64,000 nt of DNA. It comes from Epiperipatus broadwayi. Lineage: Eukaryota > Onychophora > Udeonychophora > Euonychophora > Peripatidae. Both the position numbers and the translations under genes were made by a program. Shown one piece after another: positions 49,243 through 63,943 of this stretch; within the stretch, counting starts at the first letter, position 1; each line of letters opens with the position of its first letter. Below the pieces are notes generated by a model that was not told the DNA's origin, did no database searches, and saw nothing but the letters and a program-made list of their open reading frames with translations. The stretch lies in contig JAQFVV010012398.1 in assembly GCA_028023455.1 (NCBI GenBank), positions 6,350,682-6,414,681 of the forward strand. Direction: 5' to 3'.

Positions 49243-52200
49243 AGATTGCATCGATTGCCACTTTGGACCATGTTTAAAATAGACTACACATGCAGCTGTG
49301 TTAATAAATTTATATATTGTAAAAAAAAAAAAAAACATGTTCTGAACAATTTGTACTCTTATAAACTCTTCTTTATGTATTTGATACTTAATAGTAATCA
49401 AATTTATCCCCCAAATTAATGATTTTCATACATGTTCAAGGTTTCATAATCTAATATGTTCATTAGAAGGTTATATCAAGTAAAAATTTAGAATTCGAAT
49501 ATCATAATATGTATTTTGTGTGTTTAGAAAAAATAAAAAGCACTCTACATCTCTGTATATATACATAAATAATTCACACACATTTTTTATTAATATTTAA
49601 ACTTATGTAACTAATTATTTATGTTCATAAATACATATTTAAATGTATATAAAAATATAGATCAATTCATTATTTCTATTACTTTTTATATTTTTTATAT
49701 TGTTTTTTTTTAGAGTATCTTCCACATTTATTTGCAAACAAACAAATCTATCTATCTATCTACCCACCCACCCGCCTACCCACCCACCTACCTACCTATC
49801 TATCTATGTGAATGAATGTTTTTTGTCCATCTATTTATAAATTTGTTCATGGATCATTTTTATACCTATCTTCTACATAATCAGTAGCTATTTAGTAAAT
49901 GACAAGCTCCTTCACATCAACCTAATAATCTCATTTAAGTCTTTCTATCTTCTGTTTGATTCTGAAGTATTCATAAATTGTCTTTTGCTTCTTTTACAAT
50001 ACTTTTCATTACTTTCTAGATCCCTTCAAAAATTATATGCTTTTGTCTCATTAAATTTATGCCATATTAAATTTATTTATAATTTTCTTAATAAATAAAT
50101 ATCTTTCATTCATTCTTCTCAACATAATCTCTATTACTTACACCAAATTCTATATTTTTAATTTTTTTTTTTTTCATCTTAAGAGCCTGTTTTTTTTTCA
50201 ACTCAAAGTATTTGTTCTATATAAATTATACACTAATATACTTAACAAATAATTTATTTTCATAGTTTATTTTGATAGGCCCCAAAATAATTTCTATTCT
50301 AATTAAAATCCTGTTTATCATTTATACTTATCCCTCTATTATATTTAACCCTTACTAATATTAAAAAAAACAAAACAAAAAAAAAACAGTTTACATCAAA
50401 ATTCTTGAAATAATTTATGAAAAAGGCAAAATATATATATAAAATACCATTATTATCACAATTACGTTTATCGTAAGCTAATAAAAAAAGGGAGGGAGGG
50501 AATTGGGAAACATTTCTCTTTTTCACTTGATATAAAACAAATATAATTAATTTATTCAATTGCTAATAGATTCAGTATTGGAGAGTCCATTATAAGTTTG
50601 TTATATGCTGATACAATAACACACATTTGTATTAATAACAATGAGATAAATAATTTACATGTTATAGGTTTAATGTTAAATCCAACATTATTTATTTCCA
50701 AATATTTAGATTTATTAACTTTAATAAATTTTTGTTAAGTTTAAATTTTAACAATTTTTTTGTCTTTTGTACAATATCTAATCAGATAAGGGTATTTATA
50801 TGTGGCAATGATGATGATAATGAGATAGTTGATGAGGATACATATATAATGATTATGATAATATGATTATAATTTGAATGTATTTTTATGATGATGATAA
50901 TAAAGTAAGAACTCTTATGCCTTGTAAATTTGCTGTATAGAAATAACTTTGAACTAAGTGATAAATTATCTCCTGTCAAAGAATATAATTAATAAATAAA
51001 GTTTCACAATCAACTGAGTTTGAATTGGAAGATTAAACTGCTGAAAATGAAGCTTTAAGAAAAATTAGAATTAGAACCTGCAGGAATATCAGTCCTTTGG
51101 TTTAGATCATTGGTAGTGCTCTCATATATAGGGCATTTGTCCTACACATTGACCTAATTTTTTAAAGCATAAAAATATGTAATTCGAGTAATGCAATTTT
51201 TTGTTCAGTAGTTCATGTTATGAATTTTCTTTTTAATGTACATTTCAATTTACCAATATAATTTGGTTCTGTCTTGCACATTTCTTTATATATAATATTA
51301 TGTTTATCATTAGCACTCTTTCTATTAATAATTAATCTACTAGTATTTGGTGTCACATCAAATGCAATATTAAAATTAGAAAAATCAAATGATGTAATCA
51401 TACCAATCATTTTATTATTAATATTGGTAATACATTCTTTCTTTCATATTGAACACTTTTTATTCTCCATCTATATCAACTTATATATGTAAAATCTTTT
51501 TGTCTTTTATATCCCATACATATAAAAATTATTTATTACATATTCTAATGTTGGATAATTGATTACTTTGAAAACTATATATTTTATTTCTGAAAAAAAA
51601 AAAAAGCTCTACATCCAGCCAATTTGCATACTATAAGGACATTTGACCAGAAATTTATTTTTTTAATTGATAAGATTTCATAACAACTTATAATTGATCC
51701 TATTATTTTTTCTCCATAAATTTAAATCAAGGTATTTATACTATACAAACTGTTGTCAGAAATAGCAGTCTATTTTAAATCATCATTTTAATTTAATTTA
51801 AATTTCAGTAAGCTGAATTGAAAATGTTTCAGGCAAGCCATCCCATTATTATCTGTTATTTTCACAACTCTCTGATCTAAGATTAATTTTTGTCAAATAA
51901 ATCAACCATGAACAATATCAAAAGATATTGTGAGATAATAAAATTTTGTTAAAGTAACTCATTCTTCCATTATTTATTTATTGCTATTAATTATTGTTTT
52001 ATAAAAATGTGTAATATCTCATATAAAAATTATTTAGTCTTATTGGTAATGGTTATTTTATATAATATTTTAAATATAAAAAATATAGCAGGCACATTTA
52101 AATAATATCTCGTTTTAAGAAGAGTTCAGAAATAATTAGCTCATATGCCTGGTTTATAACTTAAATGCTAAAATAAAGACATTTAACTATTTAATGTGCT

Positions 52201-54738
52201 ATTAAATTTATAATATAACTCTGAAAGATAATACAAAGATTAGGATATGAATCAAGATATTTTAGGTTCAATGAAATATTTTCTAATGCAAATTTATATA
52301 TCTGTTGTATTCCAGGTTGTTAAACATGATTAATAATATATAAATAACATTAATAATAAATAATTTATTTTGTGAATTTCATATATTCAAATTTTACTAA
52401 TAAAAATATTAATTAGTTCGAATTGCAATGAATCCAAGGATATATCTTTTATTACATTTCTAATGTTCTCAGTAAATAATGTTTTAATGCATGAATTAAT
52501 TAAATATTCCCATAGATATATCAGCAAATGAATTAAATAAGTTGTTAGAAATATAATTTTGAAGATTTTGTATTTTATGTTGAGTTACAAAAAAGCTCTT
52601 TTATTTATGCACTCTGAAAGAATAAAATCAAATTTGTTTGGGTTTTAAAAAATCACTTCCAAATTATTCAACCTAATTTTAGTAATTATTGATATTTTAA
52701 TCAAATATTAAAAGTTAAGCATTTAAATATGTGCACATTGTTTCATGCAGATTTGTGTTACACTTCTTTTTATTTCACGAAATTCTGAATTCTGAATAAT
52801 TTTTGAATTTCAATGTTAGGCTATTGACGTTTTTATTCATATATATATATAATTAATAGTTATATATTGTTTGGAAGTAACAGTGAATGAAAAAAAATAT
52901 CAGTATTACTAAGCACAAATGGCATTTGGATATAAGTGCCATAATTAAATCAACTGATTTTTAAAATATCAGATATCATTCTAAGATTTACTTCATTAAT
53001 AGTTATATAGCAGCTAAAAGTGTTATATATAAGAATGCCCAAGATCATTGCTATGCCAAGACAGCAGTTAAGAATGACCTGCTCATAAGTTATATTCCTT
53101 AATATTTGAATGTATATTTTTGTAAAGTTTTGTAGCAGTTAACAGAGCATTGCACAAATGCATGTTGGAATAATCTGTGAGGTCAAGAAAAAATACCATG
53201 ATTGTATTCGTGAAAGACATTAATTGAATGTTACATCATGAGTGTATATTAAAGTAAGTTGTATGTTGTAATTAAAAGTATTTTGATCTGCATTTTAATT
53301 TTCTATAAAAATTCTTTTCATTATGATGACTGGTACATAAATGTAACTTCTCATGAAATTATGATATGTGAAGATAATGATCAATAATAAAATCATATAA
53401 TCATCACTGAACTTTAATTTGTATTTTCATTAGCATCTAAAATAAAAAAGATACACATGCAAAACAAGAGAAATCTCAAATTAATGTTCACGTTAATGTT
53501 GATGTGTACCCAATGCAACATCTGTAGTCATATTCATATCAAAAGTACTTATTAATATTCATATTCTTATTTTAATAAATTAATAAAATAAAATTGTATA
53601 GTATCAAGCCTATTGTCTAAATTTAATGTAGTAAATAAACCAATAATTTTATACTTACATTAGTAAGTTAGTGCTGACATTAAACAGATTATCACTATCA
53701 GATAAATACCACTGAGAAAAGAAACCAGTTATATTTGTACTAATATTTTAATTATTTATTTTTATCATTATTTTATTTTCATTTGATCTTTAATTATTTT
53801 AGGTAGCTTTAAAAGTAAATATATTTTAATCATATTTGTGAATAGAAATTTATTTATATTAATCTTAAGGGCAAAATCTTATTTATGATCTCAATTTCAT
53901 CCATTAGTATTAATAAAAGAATATTTATGAAATGTAATTAATTTTATTCAGACATCAGTCTTCATCTATAAACACCAACATGTGAGCCCATATGAATAGA
54001 CCTAAAAAGTCATGTGATGGATATTCATCATGATCTATGACTGATTGTACAATACTTTAAACCTTTTTAAAGTTCAAAGAAAATTTGATTGTGCCTAAAG
54101 ATGATGATTAGATAACCTGCATAATGTACCTGAACAAATGATTTAAGCAACTGAATCAGTCAAAATGAAGAGAGATTCCCATATTTAATCCATTGATCTT
54201 TATTATGGTTTTTTTATTTATAATGTTAAACACAATTATGTTTAAATAATTAATGTTGCTACAGTAAATAATACACTTTCCAAACCTAGTCTTTAATAAA
54301 ACAGTGATATGAAAATTCAATCACTTTTTTATTTGTTCTCTCTGTATATAAAATAGATTATGGTAGAGAGTGCAAATAAGAATCAATTCAATTATTAAAT
54401 TGTTTTTATATGAACCAAAAAGGTTTAAAAAAAATCACATATAAACATTAAATGATCTATGTGTAATAAAATAATTGCAATAGGAATACTGGAGATCGTT
54501 TTCTTTATATACAAAGAAAGCCAATAAAAGTACTACTGTGGAAGTGTGTATTATTTATTAGAACAGCATTTATTTAAAAATAAATGTGTTTAACTTTATA
54601 TACATTCTTATTGTGAATTACTTTATTATGTATAGACTGTTTATTGTTTTTTTACAAAGTTAAAATAAAAAAGAACTTTGTAAAATAAAAATCAATCTGT
54701 ATGATTAATGTTATATCTGCTAGTATGACTGTGCAGTC
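49243..54738. other. A+T-rich stretch without recognised genes
   Basis: No gene is supported across 5.5 kb. A compound CTAT/CCAC tetranucleotide microsatellite lies at about 49746-49807. ATG/GAT-rich simple sequence lies around 50807-50905. Open stretches (for example 51213-51492 on both strands) are short and low-complexity. Confidence 0.5.
49746..49807. repeat. Compound tetranucleotide microsatellite
   Basis: Runs of CTAT at both ends enclose CCAC/CTAC units. Confidence 0.9.
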
Positions 54739-55226
54739 CGCAAATAACTATATACAATAAAAGATTCACAATATTTTACATAGTCTAAATAGTGAATAGT
54801 CTACAACACTCTATCTCTACAGTTCGCTAATGTTAAATTCCCACAATGTTCTCTTGCAATGGATACTCTACTCGAATTCACTGAATACACTCTATATTCA
54901 CTATGTTGATCTCTTCTTTCTCAACGAGAATAATTTGCAATTCCCATGCTGTTCTCTTGCAATGACTCTGCTGTTCTCTTGCAATGAATGCTCTGCTGTT
55001 CTCTTGCAATGGATGCTCTCAATATCTCCACTGCAGTCTCCCCATCTCTGTGGGCTCTTTCAGCTACACCCATGGACTACATTTCCACTGGGTACCGGTC
55101 ATTAACTGCAAGCACTGATGCGAGATATCTCTACTGGAATTGAACAGACTTCTACTGGAGTTGTAGTCAAATAACTGCCTACTCAAATACTGCCTACTCA
55201 AATAACTGCCCTGCATAGTTGTTACA
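54739..55226. mobile_element. Probable solo LTR, 488 bp
   Basis: The segment is flanked by exact CAGTC on both sides (54734-54738 and 55227-55231). Its termini are CGCAAATAAC and GTTGTTACA; reversed, the latter reads TGTAACAAC like other LTR starts here. CG at the first end would be a change from TG. It is richer in G and C than the surroundings and holds three to four copies of a CTCTGCTGTTCTCTTGCAATG-type block (54946-55015). Orientation is not decided. The ORFs at 54830-55105 and 55064-55309 are not product-like. Confidence 0.6.
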
Positions 55227-55231
55227 CAGTC

Positions 55232-58200
55232 TTTTATAGCTCTCTGATAACTGCAGCAATTAATACACTGTCCAATAAGGTAACGACTCTTATCTAAAAA
55301 TATTTGCAATCAGCAAATATTTCTTGGAATTGTCGATCACCATTATGTCAATGCCTTAATTAAATTCCTCAGTTATCAGTGCACGATCTAAAAACAACTT
55401 CTCGAATACTTACTAGTTTTTCTGGAGTGCATAAACATGTATGCATTTTTTACAAAATACCACAATTAATATAAAAAGCAATAAAATAATTGGAATGATT
55501 AAATTTGTACTCTCTGCTTTAAGTACTGATGACAATGTTCTTTATATTCAAAGAGAACCAATAAGAAAGTGGTTTTATTTTTATATTATAGTTAAAAATT
55601 ATTTATAGAATAAGGTAAATGTTGAAACACACATTTTTTTAAAGGAAAGAAAGTATGTGTTTTTTCTTCCAAAGCATTTCTGTTTCTTTTGCAACACAAA
55701 CAATGCAGTCTATATTTTAAAAAATAGTTTGGAATATGTGATTTCTTTCTTCTAATTTTAATAAAGCATTGTTGTCATCTAACAAAATATTTTTTTAAAA
55801 TTTATGATTCATTTATTAAATATTCATTCAAAACAAAATAAAATATTTTTATTAAATACATGATCTTGAATTGTTTTTTTTATTTAAATATTTAGAAACT
55901 ATAAAAAAATAACAAATGAAGCTATATACACACTACAATATATATAAAGGTTAGTTTTTGCTGAAGGTTTGTGATGATGGTGTTCTAGTTGTATTTTTAT
56001 ATTAGACTATTTCCATCATCTAATATGTGTATTGAATGTCTTTAGAAAAATTTAACTTTATTTAATCTGAGCTTCAAACCTGAATAAAGAATGAACATTT
56101 TTTCTATATTTCATACAAGCCTAGAATGTTTTTAGCCCATCTAGCTTATAGACAAACTAACGAATCATCTAAATATTTATTTGTCAAAGATTATTCTCCA
56201 TTCTGAGTTAAATATTAAAATAAAACAAAAATATTAAACTTTAGCTAATGTCCATTTCTTTAAAATGTCTACTTTGTTAGAAGATTTTTCAAATCATATT
56301 TTCCTATCATCTTTTTTATTTTTTTTTATTTTATTCTTATAGATTCATGATTAATCTTCAGATATAAAATTTATCAAATTTTTGCACTGCTTGAAGAATA
56401 AATAGAATCTACAATAATAGGATCTTACATCTTGGTATCAGTATTTGGTTCACAATATCCATTAATTCTTATTTTATTTCAGTAATACTTGTCTTACTTA
56501 TGAACTGTGATACTGCAATTTTTTATCTTTTTTATATATTCATCTTCACTTTTTGATCACAACCAGCTTGCAGAGGTTACTGGGTATAGATTTCTATTTT
56601 ATTTCTTTTATTTAGATGTACTACACTGGTAAAATATTGTTTAGTTAGTTCATCTGCCATTATATATGTATATATGAAAAGATTTAATGTGTGGAGTTAT
56701 CCATATACAAAATATAATGATTTATATACATGAAATATTATGGAAGGATAGTACACATTTGAAGTATGGATTCCTTTTAAAACATTTCATGCACATATAA
56801 AAAGCTTTTAAATGAATCTACAACAAATAACTTGTTTTCAAATTAAACCAATTTGAACTTATCAATTTGAACTTGCTTCCCTGCTTGTGTACAGGGAGGG
56901 ACATGCTATATAATCAATCCTTTTGATTATATATCTACATCAAGTTATTTAACTAAAAAATTGAAGACTATTACAAAATATTACCTCCTTTGACTGTGGT
57001 TTTCTTAACACAATTTAATATTGATATCCAATTTTAAATCTTCAACATAACTTTAATGAATCCTAACTTCATTATGTAATGGATTTCATTACTTTTTAAT
57101 AAAAATTTAAATATTAGAGTCAATGAAATGGGTTTATATGTAAAATAGAAAATGACTATTCTGTTAAGGAATATGTAGTGAAAAGGATATAAATACATTA
57201 TGAACTAAAATTCATTAATTTATTTTTCTGTAATAGTTATAATTTATTAACACAAATGGATTTCAATAAAAAAAATTAAGTTCAAAGCTCTCTTTGAATG
57301 TGGAATAATAATATAAATACATAAAAAATATTAACGATTATTAATACCAGTTATTCTGCAATTTTAATAATTTAATAGATATATATTTTAATTTGTGTAA
57401 TTGTTATATTGACTAAAGTCAATAAACTCGCTTAAAGCTTAAACAATGTACGATCAGTTTTTTTAAAAATAATATAAATGCTTTGAAACCTAGTTTTTAA
57501 AAATGTAGTTTCTTTTTTTTTATTATAAAACTTTAATTTTATTTTTTTAAAAAAGCATTTTTATATCAAAAGGATTGCAAATAATGGATTACTAATGTGA
57601 TTTAATGATATCAGTGTCGCATTTCATTTGCGATAAGTTAATAATCAAGAATTCTTAAAAAATTCGTACTCTGGAAATGGTTATGCCGAGATTTATGAGC
57701 TTAGGCTCCAAAGTCTACCATTTTACCAATCCTCGCAGGTCTTCACAAAAATATTGTCTTATTCAGTACGTAAAATAAAAAAGTAGCTTGTAATTCCCTT
57801 TTTTTTTTCTCTTAAAAACAAAAATAGGAAATTTACAAAACTTTTTTCTAATTGTTTTAATAAAACACTTTTATAAGTATCACTTCATTTCTGTTTTTAT
57901 TTAATAAAATTTTTGCCAAAAAAAAACAACAACAAACAAACAGATTTGAATCACTTATTCACTAAACTATATAAAATTAACCCACATAGATTTAAAGCAA
58001 ATCTCAAATATATGAACCAAATATTCTAATATGTATCTATATAGAATAGATAAATATTGTATACGGGATAAAAATTTTTTTTAAAGGCAGATAAAGTTAA
58101 TTAGCAATAACCCTTGATAAGGAAGTAATTTAGCATTGCTTGTCAAGTTTTAATTCAAATTTCTTTAGCATCACAATATTTAGAGCTATACCGTAATCTT

Positions 58201-60339
58201 AAACAAGTCATTTATATCATTAAAGACATATACATGTAATATTACCAATCCACTTTAATCACTTTCACAAATTTTTTCAAATATTTTAAAATTGGATTGT
58301 TTATGATTTTAGATTTAAAATACAGAAAAGCATAAGTAGTATCATAAAGATACTTATAAATCTCTCATTAGAAATGAAGCCTACATTATATATATATTAA
58401 TGGATAGGACTTCAACACCTATGTAAAGAGTCATTATTTATCATGAAACTTTTACATCTAGCTAAGAATAAGAAGATGATTGTTTACTGTTTATTGGTAG
58501 CTATCTGTATATATATATAGATTGAAATATCCATTCTCATTGATATATATTACTCCACAATGTCTTTTGATTTCCAATCATCATGTCTTTGTCCATCCAT
58601 CAATCTTCCCACAAATTTCTGTCTCCAATTTCATTGTTTATTCTCTCTTTCCAACTTTTTTTGAATATCTTCTTTCTGATGGTATCTAGTTTAATATTTA
58701 TTTTTTAAATCTTTTCTGAGACACACACTGTTCATTTTGATATCATTCCAATTGTTTTGTTCTGATATCATTTACTATAATAAGTTTGATATTCATTATT
58801 TCTCTATTCCTTTTATTACTTATGCACTTTTTTCTTGATCTTCTGGCAGATCTTCAAAAATTCATTTCAGAAGTCATCAGTTTTCATTTTTTTCTTTAAG
58901 TATCAAATCTTGCTTCCATATGTAATTATACTTTTTACTATTTTATTATATATCCATTTATTGATTTTTAATATACTCTGGCTATTTAAAAATTAAAATT
59001 TAAACTGCTTTAAGAAATTTCAGCAATCTTCAAAAATATCTGTTTCACACAAATTTGAATATTACTTAATGGATAGTAAGTATTGCACTAATTATCAAGA
59101 CCAGAAATCATTATTCTTAACTAAATCTCCATTGAAAATAAAATTAAAGACAAAATATTTTTTTTAAAACCTGAGAAATCTGAGTATTGGATAACAACTA
59201 TTTATATATATTGTAACCTTCTGGATAGGCACCAGAAATATTAATTGTAATTATATAGCACTGTATCAGTAACAGCTAATTGCATCTTATTAAATAACCT
59301 GAAATTTAAATTTTTTTTAATGACCTAAAACTATGTTTAAAAGCACTTACAGATATAATATGAAAGTTTTGAGATATTTAATATTTTTCTTTAGTGAGTA
59401 ATCAATGATAGAAAGGGGAGTAGCTTGTCCCAGAAATTGTCAGTTTAGTTTAAGTTGATCCAAGTTTGTTTTATTTGTCTGCAGAACAGTACTGATATTT
59501 GTTTTGGTAATTTCCTGGTTTATTTACTTTTAATATTTCGATCCATAGTATAAATAATGCAATATGTTTGACTCATCAGCATAGAAGCTTCCATTTTGGT
59601 TAGACTGGTTTAGTACCTGTAGTAGAACATTTAGGGATGTGCATTTATGCTTGTTCCATCTTTCTACTTCATTTTCCATTTATGTACTTCATTAAACCAC
59701 AAAATATCATGTTTCATAGTAAAAACATTTAATTTCATAACCATAACTTGGATAACCAATTAAAACACAAATTAAATGAATTAATAGATCACTGGACCAG
59801 TGAATTGTCAAACAGACAAATACACTATCAGATATTAATCATTAGTTTTTATTTTGTTACTTTAGAAATACAGAATATTTTATTCTTGGTTCAATTTAAT
59901 TTTTTTTTTTTTTTTTAAAGACAAAATGATTTTTTCTTTCTTTCTTTTTCAAGAGAGAAAGATTCTTGAATATTTTGTAACTAATTAAGCCAGTGCAATG
60001 GGTAGAGTAATCTTTGTTGTTTCTAGAGTGAACTTTTAAGTGACCTTGGATTGGTGGAAGAGCAGAGGCTGGGGCATTAATCTGATATAAAAGAGGAATC
60101 CTTTTACAAAAAGTTCTCTTTGTTTTTCTAATTTCAACAATTCTCTCTTCATAAAAAGTTTTATTAGTACAATTTTGTTTCTACAAGTTAGTTCTTCCAT
60201 AGTTCAAGCTTAAAAATTAAAACTACTATTAATTTTTTGGATGAAAACAGCTCAAAAATTCTACTGAGGAAAATAAGAAAGTAATATGCAGACATAAAAC
60301 AATGATAGAAATAAGGTATATCTCCCTACTTCTAATTGA
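55232..60339. other. A+T-rich stretch without recognised genes
   Basis: No coding region, RNA gene or known element is supported. A somewhat G+C-richer island at 57665-57745 has, on the complement, an A-box-like TGGTAAAATGG but no B box, so it is not called as a tRNA. Pyrimidine-rich low-complexity DNA occupies 58550-58960. Confidence 0.5.
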
Positions 60340-60590
60340 CTAATTTAAATTCTAAAATCATCATTTGAGATGCGTATGTGTGCTGATATTTATAAATTTG
60401 CTTTGCTTAACTTTAATTTCTAATATTAAAGAAATAATTGAAATGCGTGTTTATATGTCAAATCTACTTCACCTAAATTTTATCTCTAATGTTAAAAAAG
60501 TAATTAAAATGTGTGTCCACATTATAAGTTTGATTTACTTAGATTTAATCTCTAACACTAAAGAAATAACTGGAATGTGTGAATTTTATT
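60340..60590. repeat. Degenerate 66-bp minisatellite, three to four units
   Basis: Units recur every 66 bases, each with a TCTAA-x-TTAAA-x-AAATAA-type core and an AATGYGTG block. Because 66 is a multiple of three, the repeat creates a 113-codon open frame (60365-60706) with a 22-residue period such as ISNIKEIIEM, ISNVKKVIKM and ISNTKEITGM. I do not regard it as a gene. Confidence 0.75.
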
Positions 60591-62703
60591 GTTATGCTGG
60601 AAATTTTTTGCTGAACTTTTCCATAAAACACTTCAAAGACTCTTTGTTGATAATTTTTACTAGCTATAAAGAAATGAAGTTTAAATGGAAGGATGTATGT
60701 GGATAACCTATTATAACATGGTTTATTATTATTATTGACAAAAATATATATTTAACCATTTGTATCTGGAAATAAGAAACAAAATGCTTGACATATAATT
60801 AAGGAATTATTAACTTATCTCTAAATGTGCTGATAAATGAATGAGATGAAGAGTATGAAAGTAGGCGTGAATTTCTTTTATTTTACTGTTCTCCTTGTTT
60901 GCACTTGATTTTTTTTATTAAAGTATAATATCAATAAACTTACTGTGAATTTAAATGGATTTTATGAAATGGGTAGTTATTTACCTTGTGAATGACTTTT
61001 AAAAAATTGAGAATAAATGCTTAAACAAGTCTAATGAGTTAAATAATAAATTATTGCTCTACTTATGCTGTAATAAATATTTGTTTGCCACCATGAAGAA
61101 TTTTCATATATGATATTGCCAGCGGTTTCATTATCTGTCACTAAAAACTTTGAAATACTGTTAAATTAGACCCAATTAATATTATTTATCTCCCTGCAGG
61201 AACTAGTTATGTATTTTTCTGTATTTATGATTATACAAATGATCATAATCATTTAGTACCTGACCAAGATATGTCACCTACAGATTATAAATGAACTTTT
61301 CGTTGCAGCCAAGAAAAAGAAGCTTTAATGATTATTATTATTTTGTTATCATTCAATAGATAGATAGATTAAGTATCTGTCTTATGATTTTTTTTTTTTT
61401 ATAATTTGATTAAAATTTCTCTCTTCAAGAATGTCTCACAAAGGTATAATATGGAGAGATATTATACTGGATAATTAGTATTATTTTAATATAGTTTTTA
61501 TTATGCACTTGTATTTCTATGCACGTGTGACAATAGAAATATCTGTTTGCTATTTAAGAATTAACAGCTCATTTTTGAGAAGAGGTAGTCACATAAAATT
61601 TATTGTTTATTTTTGCATTTTTAAGAAGTATTGAGGTTTATTTCTTAATGATAATTTTACTCCAAATTTAAAAATTTATTGTTTATCCCAAACCTGACTT
61701 TTATTTCAATTTATGGGCTAATGCCAAATACACTAAAGAGTTATTTTGTCTTTGCTTATTTAGTAATAATTATTATATTTTCAAGTTAAAATATTATACT
61801 TGTCAGAAATGAAAGATTTATTCATTTTATTTCTTTTATAACTTAGTATTTAATATTGTTACACCATTTAATATCAAATGTGATTTGAAATTATTTATAT
61901 GTTATTATGCTTGTATACCAATCTGTTATTTAATCCAGTTATATAATGTTTGAATTGAAAGTAGAAATAATGTGATTTCCATTGGTTTTGGATGGTGAAA
62001 TGTGCCAAAAGAAGTGGAAAGATTAGGGATTTATTTAAGAATGAATTTATTATTTTTTGATGCTTAGATTGAAATGTATCTAGTGGCTATTCAGAAGAAA
62101 TTGTTTATGTTATATATTGTATTGTCAGGGATTGAGAAAGCTTTCCCTTAGTTTGTTGAAATATTTGTCAGAAGTGGATTATGTTTCCAGATTAAGTAGT
62201 TGTATTTTATGATAATTATAGTATATGAAGTCAAATAGTGCATTTCCCTTATTTTTTGGTGATGATATCATCATGTCCACACCAGTTTGTTTTAAGCCTC
62301 AGAATTAGGCTAGGGAATCACTGTGTTTTGGTTATTTAAAGGATTAGACTTAAGAAAGTCTTTCTATCCATCATGTATTTATGTGGAATGTATTCCCATC
62401 ATTTATTCATAGCCAAGTGTAAGATAGTTTGCTGATAAAAAAATAAAATAAAGATAGAATTGATTTTTTTCACAGAAGATCTGAAGTAGAATTAGTATTA
62501 AAGCTTGGTTGGCTATGGCATCATCTGTATTATTACATTTATCCCAATTTCATAGTAAACTGATGGGATTTAACTATATTAATTATTTTATAACAGGTAG
62601 CATAATTCAGATGCATGCATAAAATATTATTAATTCAGAAGGTATGGAGAAAATCCACCATTGATTTATGATTCTGTAATCATTGTTTCAAATCATATCA
62701 TAT
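60591..62703. other. A+T-rich stretch without recognised genes
   Basis: No gene or known element recognised. Short simple repeats such as ATAG units at 61357-61370 occur. Confidence 0.5.
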
Positions 62704-62809
62704 TAAACAGAGCAAAACTCTCCATACAGTATTGCCACCTGTGCTAAACAGAGTAATCAATGGATGCCAGAAGGCTTGTGCATAAAATCCCTATCTAATG
62801 CATACTAAT

Positions 62810-62864
62810 CCAATATCCCCAGACTAGTTTCTGGCTTGTGGCCTTCGTCAGTGAGGAGCTTTGG
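62810..62864 (-). ncRNA. Type I hammerhead ribozyme candidate L1
   Basis: On the complement: stem I distal CCAA/TTGG and proximal CCTCA/TGGGG around an internal loop; CTGACGA; hairpin II GGC-CACAA-GCC flanked by A and A; GAA; hairpin III AC-TA-GT; C at the cleavage position. Cleavage would fall between 62822 and 62821. The core is intact, but the 10.1/11.1 position is A-A instead of the favoured G-C, and hairpin III is very short, as is known for Penelope-type hammerheads. Confidence 0.65.
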
Positions 62865-63266
62865 ATCTGAGAGCACTGCATCTAGATCTTAGGATCTAAT
62901 ACAACCCTCTAGCAACCACCTTTTATCTCTACTTAACTACTAAACTATGAGAATGAAATTGAAAACACAAAAAAATATTTTCAATCTAAGCTCAATAGCT
63001 TAAATAGTCATATGGGTCTAAACTCAGTTCAGCACCCATACATTTTGGTGTCTTTGGCTCTTTTACAACCATAGCCACCACTATCCTATTAGGCAGGATT
63101 GGTGGTAAACCATTAAGCATCACATGATCACATTTCCTATACTAGCACATTAATTGTTGATAAACAGAGCAAAACTCTCCATACAGTATTGCCACCTGTG
63201 CTAAACAGAGTAATCAATGGATGCCAGAAGGCTTGTGCATAAAATCCCTATCTAATGCCTACTCAT

Positions 63267-63321
63267 CCAATATCCCCAGACTAGTTTCTGGCTTGTGGCC
63301 TTCGTCAGTGAGGAGCTTTGG
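63267..63321 (-). ncRNA. Type I hammerhead ribozyme candidate L2
   Basis: Same 55-base structure as L1 with an intact CTGACGA and GAAAC. Cleavage would fall between 63279 and 63278. Together L1 and L2 would release a 457-nt monomer from a minus-strand transcript. Confidence 0.65.
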
Positions 63322-63487
63322 ATCTGAGAGCACTGCATCTAGGTCTTAGGATCTAATGCAACCCTCTAGCAAAAATATTTTTTGTGTTTTCAATTTCATT
63401 CTCATAGTTTAGTAGTTAAGTATAGATAAAAGGTGGTTGCTAGAGGGTTGCATTAGATCCTAAGATCTAGATGCAGTGCTCTCAGAT

Positions 63488-63542
63488 CCAAAGCTCCTCA
63501 CTGACAAAGGCCACAAGCCAGAAACTAGTCTGGGGATATTGG
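63488..63542 (+). ncRNA. Hammerhead motif R1 with mutated core
   Basis: Same structure, but the core box reads CTGACAA, replacing G8, which is catalytically essential. It should be inactive although the helices are intact. Confidence 0.6.
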
Positions 63543-63943
63543 ATGAGTAGGCATTAGATAGGGATTTTATGCACAAGCCTTCTGACATCCATTGATTACT
63601 CTGTTTAGCACAGGTGGCAATACTGTATGGAGAGTTTTTCTCTGTTTATCAACAATTAATGTGCTAGTATAGGAAATGTGGTCATGTGATGCTTAATGGT
63701 TTAACACCAATCCTGCCTAATAGGATAGTGGTGGCTATGGTTGTAAAAGAGCCAAAGACACCAAAATGTATGGGTGATGAACTGAGTTCAGACCCATATG
63801 ACTATTTAAGCTATTGAGCTTAGATTGAAAATATTTTTTGTGTTTTCAATTTCATTCTCATAGTTTAGTAGTTAAGTAGAGATAAAAGGTCGTTGCTAGA
63901 GGGTTGCATTAGATCCTAAGATCTAGATGCAGTGCTCTCAGAT

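Noticed and set aside
57665-57745. tRNA-like G+C-richer island on the minus strand
   Set aside because: An A-box-like sequence is present, but no B box or cloverleaf could be drawn.
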